Source: Aerococcaceae bacterium zg-252
GTDB taxonomy: Bacteria > Bacillota > Bacilli > Lactobacillales > Aerococcaceae
DNA length: 64,000 nt
Assembly: GCA_016237705.1 (NCBI GenBank)
Contig: CP066204.1
Location: forward strand, 248,001 to 312,000
Direction: 5' to 3'
The translations under genes were made by a program, and so were the position numbers. This document shows positions 18,685 to 26,805 of the stretch, one piece after another (position 1 is the stretch's first letter; every line of letters begins with the position of its first letter). The notes beneath the pieces are model-generated. The model had not been told where the DNA came from and made no database searches. It saw nothing but the letters and a program-made list of their open reading frames with translations.

Positions 18685-18702
18685 AGAAGGCGAGGAAATA
18701 AT

Positions 18703-19701
18703 ATGTTTAAAATTGCAGTTGACGCAATGGGTGGAGATCATGCACCAAAATCAATTGTCGAAGGTGTCAATATGGCTGTAAAACAATTTTCAAATATTGA
18801 AATTGTTTTAGTTGGTGATGAAACAAAAATTACCCCATATTTAGAACTTAGTGAACGAATTACTATTGTTCATACAACCGAAAAAGTCGAAAGTGATGAT
18901 GAACCTGTTTCAGCAGTGCGACGAAAAAAACAATCATCAATGGTATTAGCTGCACAAATGGTTAAAGATAATGAGGCAGATGTATTGTTATCAGCAGGAA
19001 ATACTGGGGCACTGTTAGCGAGTGGATTATTAGTCATTGGTCGTATTAAAGGAGTAGACCGTCCAGGCTTAATGCCTATTTTACCGACAATGAATGAGAA
19101 AGCTCCACAATTTATTTTAATGGATGCTGGAGCTAATGCTGATTGCAGGCCTAAAAATTTACACCAATTTGCGATTTTAGCTAATTTTTATGCGAAAGCA
19201 GTATTGGGTATCTCGCAGCCACGTGTCGGATTAATTAATAATGGAACTGAAGCAAGTAAAGGGAATGAGTTAGCAAAAGCGAGTTACGCTCTATTGAACG
19301 AAGAACCGTCCATTCATTTTATTGGTAATGTTGAAGCAAAAGAATTATTACAAGGTGTTTGTGATATTGCCGTAACGGACGGATTTACTGGTAATGCGAT
19401 TTTAAAATCATTAGAGGGAACATCAAAGACATTGTTTAGTGCGATTAAACATAAATTACTTTCTTCCGGTATAAAAGGTAAATTAGGTGCTCTATTAATT
19501 AAAGATGCATTGCTTTCATTGCGTGACCAGTATGATGATTCTAAACAAGGGGGAGCTATTTTATTAGGTGTAAATGCTCCGGTAATTAAGGCACATGGTT
19601 CATCAAATGAAGAGGCGATTTTCCATGCGATTCGACAAGCAAAAAATATTATGGAAGCAAAAGTAGTGGATCAGTTAGTTGAATATTTCGCTAATAATTA
19701 A
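18703..19701 (+). CDS. plsX: Phosphate acyltransferase PlsX
   Basis: Converts acyl-ACP to acyl phosphate, the donor for the first step of phospholipid synthesis. 332 residues. The family start FKIAVDAMGGDHAPKSIVEG is present, as are LLSAGNTGALLASG, DAGANADCRP, LINNGTEASKGNEL and VTDGFTGNAILK. Next to acpP, which supplies its acyl-ACP substrate. Confidence 0.97.
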   Translation: MFKIAVDAMGGDHAPKSIVEGVNMAVKQFSNIEIVLVGDETKITPYLELSERITIVHTTEKVESDDEPVSAVRRKKQSSMVLAAQMVKDNEADVLLSAGNTGALLASGLLVIGRIKGVDRPGLMPILPTMNEKAPQFILMDAGANADCRPKNLHQFAILANFYAKAVLGISQPRVGLINNGTEASKGNELAKASYALLNEEPSIHFIGNVEAKELLQGVCDIAVTDGFTGNAILKSLEGTSKTLFSAIKHKLLSSGIKGKLGALLIKDALLSLRDQYDDSKQGGAILLGVNAPVIKAHGSSNEEAIFHAIRQAKNIMEAKVVDQLVEYFANN

Positions 19702-19739
19702 TAAATAAATGAGAATTGTCTAAAAAGATTAATTTTTTG

Positions 19740-19768
19740 TGGACAATTACTGTGAGAATATGTAAAAT
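19740..19768 (+). promoter_or_regulatory. Promoter upstream of acpP
   Basis: TGGACA at 19740-19745, 17-bp spacer, TATG-extended TAAAAT at 19763-19768. It lies in the 118-bp gap after plsX and allows acpP to be expressed separately from plsX. Confidence 0.55.
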
Positions 19769-19819
19769 AGGTGAGTATATAATAGCATAAAGTGTACGAT
19801 GAGGTTGGAGGTGTAAATA

Positions 19820-20065
19820 ATGAGTGAAACAGAAACAGTGTTTTCAATTGTGAAAAACATGATTGTAGACCGTTTTAATGTGAATGAAGAGACTGTCACT
19901 CCAACAATGACATTTGATGATTTAGGTGCTGACTCATTGGATGTTGTTGAGTTAGTAATGGAAATTGAAAATCATTTTGACGTGACATTCGATGATGAAA
20001 AAATTGAGCAATTAACAAATATTGGGGATGCCGTTCAATATATTGAAACGTTAAAAGAGGCTTAA
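19820..20065 (+). CDS. acpP: Acyl carrier protein
   Basis: 81-residue acidic carrier protein. The 4'-phosphopantetheine attachment serine is S39 in GADSLDVVELVM. It follows plsX, as in many Firmicutes, but the usual next genes rnc, smc and ftsY are absent; an oligopeptide transporter follows instead. Confidence 0.96.
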   Translation: MSETETVFSIVKNMIVDRFNVNEETVTPTMTFDDLGADSLDVVELVMEIENHFDVTFDDEKIEQLTNIGDAVQYIETLKEA

Positions 20066-20099
20066 TAAAAACGAAATAGATGATGAACGGAGGAAGAAT

Positions 20100-21113
20100 A
20101 TGAATAATCCAGAATTGTTACTAGATATCAAAGACTTACATATTGGGTTTCGTATCAAAGATAGTTACTATGATGCAGTAGACGGTGTAAGTTTACAATT
20201 ATTTAAAAATGAAAAATTAGCAATCGTGGGTGAATCCGGTTGTGGTAAGAGTACCTTAGCAACCGCTATTATGGGTTTGCATAATCCACGTGTGACGAAA
20301 ATTACTGGTGAAATTAACTATAAAGGTAATAACTTAGTTGATTATGATGAGACACAATTTAATACAGTTCGTGGTAAAGAGATTGGGATGATTTTCCAAG
20401 ACCCATTGGCTTCATTGAATCCTTTGATGACAATTGAAGCACAAATAGACGAAGCACTTGTTTATCATACTAAATTAAATGCGCAACAACGTCATGAACG
20501 TGTATTAGAATTGTTGGACCAAGTAGGAATTGCGAATCCTCAGCGTACAGCAAAACAATATCCACATGAATTATCTGGTGGTATGCGTCAGCGTGTGGTG
20601 ATTGCGATTGCTTTAGCATGTAAACCGCCAATTATTATTGCAGATGAACCAACAACAGCGTTGGATGTAACGATTCAAGCTCAAATTTTAGACTTATTAA
20701 ACGAAATTCAAGAGGAAACAGAATCAGGAATTATCTTGATCACACATGATTTAGGGGTTGTAGCTGAAACAGCTGACCGTGTGGCAGTAATGTATGCTGG
20801 ACAAATTGTTGAAATTGCGACTGTACATGAATTATTCAATAATCCAAAACATCCATATACACGTTCATTATTACGTTCAATTCCACAAACAAATGACCAA
20901 TTAGAAAATGGTTCAGGCGATTTACATGTTATTCAAGGTATTGTACCACCATTACCGAAATTGCCACGTAAAGGGTGCCGTTTTGCACCACGTATTCCAT
21001 GGATTGATGCGTCGATACATGAGGAGCATCCTGTATTACATGAAGTATCACCTAGCCATTGGGTACGTTGTACATGCCATGAGCATTTCCATTTTGAAGA
21101 GGAGGGACAATAA
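20100..21113 (+). CDS. oppD: Oligopeptide ABC transporter ATP-binding protein OppD
   Basis: One of two ATPases of an Opp/Dpp-type importer. 337 residues with Walker A GESGCGKS, the Q-loop in IFQDPLASLNP, signature LSGGMRQR, Walker B IIIADEPTTALD and the H-loop ITHDLG. A C-terminal oligopeptide/dipeptide extension with cysteines (KGCRFAPRI ... VRCTCHEH) is typical of the family, where it may bind an iron-sulfur cluster. The stop overlaps the oppF start by 1 bp. Confidence 0.94.
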   Translation: MNNPELLLDIKDLHIGFRIKDSYYDAVDGVSLQLFKNEKLAIVGESGCGKSTLATAIMGLHNPRVTKITGEINYKGNNLVDYDETQFNTVRGKEIGMIFQDPLASLNPLMTIEAQIDEALVYHTKLNAQQRHERVLELLDQVGIANPQRTAKQYPHELSGGMRQRVVIAIALACKPPIIIADEPTTALDVTIQAQILDLLNEIQEETESGIILITHDLGVVAETADRVAVMYAGQIVEIATVHELFNNPKHPYTRSLLRSIPQTNDQLENGSGDLHVIQGIVPPLPKLPRKGCRFAPRIPWIDASIHEEHPVLHEVSPSHWVRCTCHEHFHFEEEGQ

Positions 21114-22069
21114 TGTCAGAATTTATGAGAGTTTCCGGCTTAAAAGTCCATTATCCGATTCGCAGTGGATTTTTTAACCGTATAACAGATTATGTATATG
21201 CAGTAGACGGTGTTGATTTAGCGATTGAAGAAGGGAAAACCTATGGTTTAGTAGGGGAGTCTGGATCAGGTAAATCAACTATCGGTAAAGCGATTATTGG
21301 TTTAGAGAAAATGACAGACGGACAAATTATTTACGAAGGTAAAAATATCACGTCTGAAGCTCGTCAACGTCGTTCGAATTATCGCCGTAATGTACAGATG
21401 ATTTTCCAAGATGCGTTATCAAGTTTTAACCCTAAAAAACGTATTTCAATGATTTTATCAGAACCTTTACGCAACTTCGAAAATATGACACCAGATGAAG
21501 AACGCCGTAAAATGATTGAATTATTAAACATTGTAGGGCTTTCTGAAGATGCGTTAAATAAATATCCACATGAATTTTCAGGTGGACAACGTCAACGTAT
21601 TGGGGTTGCTCGTGCAGTGGCATTGAATCCAAAACTAGTGATTGCAGATGAGCCTGTTTCAGCATTGGATTTATCTGTGCAAGCACAAGTATTGAACTTC
21701 ATGAAACGTATTCAAGAAGAGTACAACACGAGTTTCTTATTCATTTCGCATGACTTAGGTGTTGTTAAACATATGTGTGATGAAATTGCTATTATGTATC
21801 GTGGACGTTTTACAGAGTATGGTTTACGTTCAGATATTTACAATGACCCACAACATATTTATACACGTCGTTTATTATCAGCTATTCCACAAACGGATCC
21901 GAATGTTCGTGAACAAAATAAATTAAATCGTTTGCGTGTAGAGAAGGAATATCAAACAAATGCATCGAAATATTATACAGAAACTGGAAAAGTGTATGAT
22001 TTGAAAAACTTAACGCCAACGCATAAAGTTGCGTTACGTGATTTGAACGAGCAAGGGGGCGTGAAATAA
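21113..22069 (+). CDS. oppF: Oligopeptide ABC transporter ATP-binding protein OppF
   Basis: Partner ATPase of OppD. 318 residues with Walker A GESGSGKS, Q-loop IFQDALSSFNP, signature FSGGQRQR, Walker B LVIADEPVSALD and switch histidine ISHDLG. The C-terminal oligopeptide extension is present, but it lacks the cysteine cluster seen in OppD. It is joined to oppB without a gap. Confidence 0.94.
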   Translation: MSEFMRVSGLKVHYPIRSGFFNRITDYVYAVDGVDLAIEEGKTYGLVGESGSGKSTIGKAIIGLEKMTDGQIIYEGKNITSEARQRRSNYRRNVQMIFQDALSSFNPKKRISMILSEPLRNFENMTPDEERRKMIELLNIVGLSEDALNKYPHEFSGGQRQRIGVARAVALNPKLVIADEPVSALDLSVQAQVLNFMKRIQEEYNTSFLFISHDLGVVKHMCDEIAIMYRGRFTEYGLRSDIYNDPQHIYTRRLLSAIPQTDPNVREQNKLNRLRVEKEYQTNASKYYTETGKVYDLKNLTPTHKVALRDLNEQGGVK

Positions 22070-23032
22070 ATGTGGAAAACAATACTTAGACGTGTCATTT
22101 TGATGATTCCTCAATTGTTTATTTTAACGATACTTGTCTTTGCGTTATCGGCTTTAATGCCTGGTGATGCTTTAACGGGGTTAATTGACCCGTCAATTAC
22201 AGCAGCACAACAAGAGGCGATGCGTGAATCATTAGGATTGAATCGTCCTTGGCACGAGCGTTATATTGATTGGATGAAAGGTATCATGGTTGGTGATTTT
22301 GGTAGAAGTTTCCAACATAAACAACCTGTTACAGCAATTATTGCACAACGTGTGTGGCCTACTATTTGGTTATCATTATTCACTGTTATCGTAACGTACC
22401 TTATCGCTTTACCATTAGGTTTAATTTCTGGACGTTATCAAGATACTTGGATGGACCGTACAATCAACTTGTATAACTTTATTTCTTATTCAATGCCGTC
22501 ATTTGTATTAGGATTATTGATGTTATGGATTTTTGGTTATACATTAAATTGGTTCCCAACACGTGGTACAGTTGATTCTAATGTTACTTTAGGTACGATT
22601 GAAGAAGTATTTTCAAGATTGAAGCACGTGGTGTTACCAGGGACAACATTGGCATTAATTAGTACGACAGGTACAATTCAATATTTGAGAACAGGTATTA
22701 TCGATGCGAAGTCGCAAGATTATGTTCGTACTGCACGTGCTAAAGGGGTACCGGAATCTGTCGTTTATCGCCGTCATATTTTCCGTAATTCTCTTTTACC
22801 GATTGCAGCATTTCTTGGATATACGATTACTGGTTTAGTTTCAGGTGCCGTTATTACAGAACGTATTTTCTCTTATCAAGGTATGGGACAATTGTTTATC
22901 AATTCAATAACTGGGCGTGATTTCTCAGTAATGATGACTTTAGTATTGTTCTTTGGTTTCATGACCCTATTGGGAACATTATTATCGGATATTATTATGG
23001 TATTCGTTGATCCACGAATCCGTATAGATTAA
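22070..23032 (+). CDS. oppB: Oligopeptide ABC transporter permease OppB
   Basis: First of two permeases, 320 residues with six predicted helices. The first helix is near residues 8-30 (RVILMIPQLFILTILVFALSAL), and the binding-protein-dependent EAA-type loop (RTARAKGVPESVVYRRHIFRNSLLP) is near residues 219-243. It contacts the two ATPases. The operon order here is D-F-B-C. Confidence 0.93.
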   Translation: MWKTILRRVILMIPQLFILTILVFALSALMPGDALTGLIDPSITAAQQEAMRESLGLNRPWHERYIDWMKGIMVGDFGRSFQHKQPVTAIIAQRVWPTIWLSLFTVIVTYLIALPLGLISGRYQDTWMDRTINLYNFISYSMPSFVLGLLMLWIFGYTLNWFPTRGTVDSNVTLGTIEEVFSRLKHVVLPGTTLALISTTGTIQYLRTGIIDAKSQDYVRTARAKGVPESVVYRRHIFRNSLLPIAAFLGYTITGLVSGAVITERIFSYQGMGQLFINSITGRDFSVMMTLVLFFGFMTLLGTLLSDIIMVFVDPRIRID

Positions 23033-23047
23033 GAAAGGAGGAAGACA

Positions 23048-23974
23048 ATGGAATTAAAAGAAAAAGATTTAGTTGTTGAGCAAGAACTGACAAAAGAAGA
23101 GCCAGTTTCGCTTCCTCCAATGGGATTTGAAGTAATCAAGCGAGAATTTTTGAAGGATAAGGTTGCGATAGGTGCGTTAATATTATTAGTTTTAATTTTA
23201 GGAGCATCAATTTTAGTTCCATATTTTATTGATATGGACGCAGCGATGAAAGTTAGTATTTTTGATCGCTTTTTAAAACCAGGTGTTGATGGTCATATCT
23301 TAGGTACTGATGAAGGTGGACGTGATGTGTTCGGTATGTTAGTTGCCGGTACACGTAATTCATTATTCATCGGCTGGTCAGTAACAGTTCTTACTGCAGT
23401 AATTGGGATTGCCTTAGGGATTATTTCTGGTTACTATGGTGGAAAAATTGATGATGTGATGATGCGTGTAGTTGACTTCGTTATGGTATTACCAACGCTT
23501 ATGTTTACTATTGTAATGATTTCAATTACTGAAGGTTTCAGTATGATAAAATTAGTTTTAATTTTATCTGTATTTGCTTGGCCGGGGATAACACGTTTAG
23601 TGCGTACGGCAGCATTAAGTGAGGCTTCTAAAGATTATATTAGTGCATCAAAAACAATGGGAACACGTGATTGGAAAATTATCTTGTTTGAGTTATTACC
23701 AAACTTGAGTTCTATCTTAATTACGAACTTAACATTGAGTTTCGCAGCTAATATCGGTTTGGAAACTGGTTTAAGTTTCTTAGGATTTGGTTTACCAGTC
23801 GGAACACCGTCAATTGGGACATTAATCGGTTATGCCAATAATCCAGATACAATTGAAAATAAAACATGGGTATGGTTACCAGCTGTATTATTAGTATTAG
23901 TATTAATGCTATGTGTTAACTATATCGGACAAGCATTACAGCGTGCAGCTGATTCACGTCAACGTCGTGGATAA
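23048..23974 (+). CDS. oppC: Oligopeptide ABC transporter permease OppC
   Basis: Second permease, 308 residues. A charged N-terminal tail and OppC N-terminal helix (KDKVAIGALILLVLILGASILV), the LGTDEGGRDVF motif conserved in OppC/DppC, and a permease core with the EAA-type loop ISASKTMGTRDWKIILFELL. A strong terminator follows, so the operon ends here without an oppA gene; the peptide-binding protein must be encoded elsewhere. Confidence 0.93.
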   Translation: MELKEKDLVVEQELTKEEPVSLPPMGFEVIKREFLKDKVAIGALILLVLILGASILVPYFIDMDAAMKVSIFDRFLKPGVDGHILGTDEGGRDVFGMLVAGTRNSLFIGWSVTVLTAVIGIALGIISGYYGGKIDDVMMRVVDFVMVLPTLMFTIVMISITEGFSMIKLVLILSVFAWPGITRLVRTAALSEASKDYISASKTMGTRDWKIILFELLPNLSSILITNLTLSFAANIGLETGLSFLGFGLPVGTPSIGTLIGYANNPDTIENKTWVWLPAVLLVLVLMLCVNYIGQALQRAADSRQRRG

Positions 23975-23986
23975 TATGAATTTGAG

Positions 23987-24014
23987 CACTTGAACTTCGG
24001 TTCAAGTGTTTTTC
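23987..24014 (+). terminator. Terminator of the opp operon
   Basis: Perfect 9-bp stem CACTTGAAC / GTTCAAGTG closed by a TTCG tetraloop (23987-24008), followed by TTTTTCTT. Confidence 0.93.
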
Positions 24015-24026
24015 TTATTAATCTAT

Positions 24027-24056
24027 TTGCAAACTGCGATATGCATGTGCTATAAT
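24027..24056 (+). promoter_or_regulatory. Promoter of the candidate RNA gene at 24063
   Basis: TTGCAA at 24027-24032 and perfect TATAAT at 24051-24056 with an 18-bp spacer. It is the best promoter in this 341-bp gap and lies only about 13 bp after the opp terminator. Confidence 0.7.
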
Positions 24057-24062
24057 GCATTC

Positions 24063-24220
24063 ATGCGATGAGTCGAATCAGTCTGGTAGACTGCAGACAG
24101 TATAACATATGCCAGGAAGGCGTTATAAGTTATAATGTTGTGAACCTTTATAACTGGTACGTTTAAACGTATTCTGTCGTTTCGAATAAGAGTTGAGATT
24201 TCGGTCTCAGCTCTTTTTTT
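24063..24220 (+). ncRNA. Free-standing structured RNA with cloverleaf-like fold, class unknown
   Basis: About 158 nt between a strong promoter and a strong terminator, with no open frame of note. An outer stem TCGAA 24073-24077 / TTCGA 24181-24185 encloses a hairpin CAGTCT/AGACTG (24079-24093) and a stem GACAG 24096-24100 / CTGTC 24174-24178. That stem closes three adjacent hairpins: TATAAC-GCC / GGC-GTTATA (24101-24127), AGTTATAA / TTATAACT (24128-24155) and TACGT... / ...ACGTA (24158-24171). The layout is tRNA-like in outline, but it lacks tRNA signatures. It is not recognisable to me as 6S, SRP, tmRNA, RNase P or a known riboswitch. Confidence 0.6.
24190..24220 (+). terminator. Terminator of the structured RNA
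   Basis: GAGTTGAGA 24190-24198 pairs with TCTCAGCTC 24205-24213 (one G-U), loop TTTCGG, followed by seven T. Confidence 0.92.
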
Positions 24221-24315
24221 GTGGGATTGTGATTTCTACTTCAGTGCATGCATTGTCGCAAATTGAATTTTTTTTGGTAAAATAGATATAACAAATGATT
24301 CATGGGGTGATGAAG

Positions 24316-25578
24316 ATGAATGTAGAATTAATGTCAGTCGGCACAGAATTGTTATTGGGTGATATTGTCAATACGAATACTGCTTATTTATCAAAGCAAT
24401 TGGCGAATTTAGGTATCAATGTATTTAAGCAAACAACAGTGGGAGATAATCCTAAACGCTTGTCACAAGCATTGGATATGGCATTTAAAACAGCGGATAC
24501 GATTATTATTACAGGTGGTTTAGGCCCAACTGATGATGATATTAGCCGAGAAGTAGCAGCGTCTTACTTTGGTTATGAATTGATTTATCATGAAGAAATT
24601 TGGCAACAAATTATTACATATTTAACGCATAATCGCAAAGGTGTACTCATATCAGAAAATAATCGTAAACAGGCATATGTGCCGGAACACACGAAAATAT
24701 TGACGAATCATCAAGGGACAGCACCTGGATTAATTATTGAAAAAGAAAATCAACGTATTATTTTATTGCCTGGCCCACCAAATGAGATGAAAGCAATGTT
24801 TGAAGAGTCAGTTATTCCCTATTTAAGACAGTATTCCGATAAACAATTTGTATCGGCATATATTCGTTTCTTTGGAATTGGTGAGTCAGCACTTGAGATG
24901 AAAATAAAGACATTATTGGACAGTCAAACCAATCCAACAATGGCACTCTATGCTAAAACAGGTGAAGTTTTATTGCGTGTAACAGCATCAGGTGATAATG
25001 AAGCGAAATGTCGAGAAATCATGAAACCAATCATAGAGCAGTTACAATCAGAAGTGGGAGAGTATATTTATTTAATTGGCGATGAGCGTGTCGCTGAAAC
25101 GCAAACTGAAATGCATCGTGTAGTTGCACAACTCTTATTAGAAAAGCAATTATCAATTAGTATCGCCGAGTCAATTACTGGTGGAGCAATTACGTCTTCT
25201 TTAGTGGAACAGAGTGGTATTTCTCAAGTGCTAAAAGAGGGGATTGTTTGCTATTCCAATCAATCTAAAGTTGAAACATTGGGTGTCAACGCCGATACAA
25301 TTGAGAAGTACGGTGCAGTGAGTGAGCAAACTGCTAGAGAAATGGTCATCGGTGTTGCTAAGCGATTGAATAGTGATGTAGCGATTGCCTCAACTGGTAT
25401 TGCAGGGCCTACGAGTGACGGTACAGATAAACCAGTAGGCTTAGTTTATATTGCAACTTACGTTAAAGGAAAGGTCAATGTCAAAGAATATCATTTATTT
25501 GGTAATCGAGCATTGATTTGTGAACGTGCCTCTAGGATAGCTCTCAATCAACTTCGATTGCATATTTTAGATAAATAG
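24316..25578 (+). CDS. cinA: CinA-family protein (competence/damage-inducible; nicotinamide-nucleotide amidase)
   Basis: 420 residues. The N-terminal half is a molybdopterin-binding-like domain (MSVGTELLLGDIVNTN, TGGLGPTDDD, LPGPPNEM), and the C-terminal half is a PncC-like nicotinamide mononucleotide deamidase domain (SIAESITGGAI, GIVCYSNQSK, STGIAGPTSDGTDKPVGLVY). Earlier in-frame starts at 24295 and 24310 exist, but ATG 24316 gives the conserved MNVELMSVGTE and has GGGGTGATG upstream. recA, often next to cinA in Lactobacillales, is not here. Confidence 0.93.
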   Translation: MNVELMSVGTELLLGDIVNTNTAYLSKQLANLGINVFKQTTVGDNPKRLSQALDMAFKTADTIIITGGLGPTDDDISREVAASYFGYELIYHEEIWQQIITYLTHNRKGVLISENNRKQAYVPEHTKILTNHQGTAPGLIIEKENQRIILLPGPPNEMKAMFEESVIPYLRQYSDKQFVSAYIRFFGIGESALEMKIKTLLDSQTNPTMALYAKTGEVLLRVTASGDNEAKCREIMKPIIEQLQSEVGEYIYLIGDERVAETQTEMHRVVAQLLLEKQLSISIAESITGGAITSSLVEQSGISQVLKEGIVCYSNQSKVETLGVNADTIEKYGAVSEQTAREMVIGVAKRLNSDVAIASTGIAGPTSDGTDKPVGLVYIATYVKGKVNVKEYHLFGNRALICERASRIALNQLRLHILDK

Positions 25579-25668
25579 GACTTGGGGCTGATACTCTCCT
25601 AAATGGCAAATGCTATACTAAGAGTAAGGAAAAGCAAATAGTATTGGTGCTATTGAAAATTATCAAAA

Positions 25669-25729
25669 TATAGGTGAGTGAGGGTGCTCTGCAGAGTGGT
25701 AGGCAAGGCAGTCCGAATGAACTAGAATA
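25669..25729 (+). repeat. Structured intergenic repeat, copy D (shortened)
   Basis: About 61 bp opening TATAGGTG and closing ACTAGAATA. The right half (AAGG-CAGTCCGAATGAACTAGAATA region) aligns with copies A and C; the central hairpins are missing. It ends 18 bp before the next ATG. Confidence 0.4.
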
Positions 25730-25747
25730 AATAGGAGGGTATAAAAG

Positions 25748-26776
25748 ATGTCATTATTGTTACTAAGTCTGGCTATCATTATTGGAATGATATACGGTAT
25801 GTTACTAGGGAAAGAGCTGCTTAAAGGGTATTCACTGAATTATTCTTATATTACGAAGTTATCTTCATTATTTCTTATTCCTGTATTAATGGAGAGTTTT
25901 TTCATTGTATTACTTTATCGAGGAGTAGTGACAATTTTTAGTTTGGTCGTAGTTGTTTCGGCAATTATTTTAGGTGTGATGTTACTTAGTTTTATTTTTG
26001 GTGGATTAACACGAAGATTTGGACAAAATTGGTTAACGATTATTTATTATATAGGGATTGTCTTTACGTTCATGACAGCCGCTTTCATGTCTGTCGAAAT
26101 GTCTATGTCATATATCATTGATCAATTTATGGCATCGCATGCCGTTATAGCATCTTGCATTGCCATTTGTTCTGCCCCATTTGCAGGAATAGCTTGGTTA
26201 ATTTCTCGAGTTGAACGACATGAACCAAATAATTTTGCTCATGTGAAATCGGGTAAAGTACAACATTATCGTCATCATGGTTTATCGGATAGTGATATTG
26301 ATTTCTTCCGTAGTCAAATGGCTGAAGCGAAAGTTCGTATTGAAAATAGTGAAAAAAATATGCAGGCTGTTGCAAAATTACGTATTATTGAAACACGTCA
26401 CAATACGATTGATGTTGCTAAACAATTTTTCAAAGATATTGTTGCAGAACCAGCACGTTTGCCACAAGCGGGTATTTTTATGAATAAGTTATTGCCGTCA
26501 TTGGAAGATTTAACAGCTAAATATGTTGAAATTTCGAATCATGTGGCGAAAAATAAACAAACGTATCTGATTTTAGATAAAAGTGCGTCAACGATTGAAA
26601 AAATTTGTGAATCAATTACAGAACAATATTTACAATTTCATCAATCGGTTTACAATGATTTAGATGATGAAATCAAATTAGCAAATAAAAATTTATATAA
26701 AGCAAGTGAAACATTAAAAGAAGAAAATGTAGACTCTTTAGTAGAAGACCCATTTGCCTTTGATGATTTTGAATAG
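25748..26776 (+). CDS. XpaC-like membrane protein, partner of TelA
   Basis: 342 residues. About five hydrophobic segments occupy the first 155 residues, followed by a soluble helical region (about 165-342) rich in charged residues (SDIDFFRSQMAEAKVRIENSEKNMQAVAKL) that resembles the XpaC/5-bromo-4-chloroindolyl phosphate hydrolysis family. It lies 29 bp before a telA-type gene, the usual pairing in Firmicutes. The biochemical role is unknown; the xpaC-telA pair has been linked to toxic-anion and cell-envelope stress resistance. Confidence 0.7.
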   Translation: MSLLLLSLAIIIGMIYGMLLGKELLKGYSLNYSYITKLSSLFLIPVLMESFFIVLLYRGVVTIFSLVVVVSAIILGVMLLSFIFGGLTRRFGQNWLTIIYYIGIVFTFMTAAFMSVEMSMSYIIDQFMASHAVIASCIAICSAPFAGIAWLISRVERHEPNNFAHVKSGKVQHYRHHGLSDSDIDFFRSQMAEAKVRIENSEKNMQAVAKLRIIETRHNTIDVAKQFFKDIVAEPARLPQAGIFMNKLLPSLEDLTAKYVEISNHVAKNKQTYLILDKSASTIEKICESITEQYLQFHQSVYNDLDDEIKLANKNLYKASETLKEENVDSLVEDPFAFDDFE

Positions 26777-26805
26777 AACTAGAATAGCACAATAGGGGGA
26801 TTGAA

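Noticed and set aside
24063-24220. 6S RNA or SRP (4.5S) RNA at the cinA upstream region
   Set aside because: 6S RNA folds as one long, bulged hairpin and SRP RNA has a conserved tetraloop domain. This sequence predicts several short adjacent hairpins and lacks those motifs. I keep it as an unclassified RNA.
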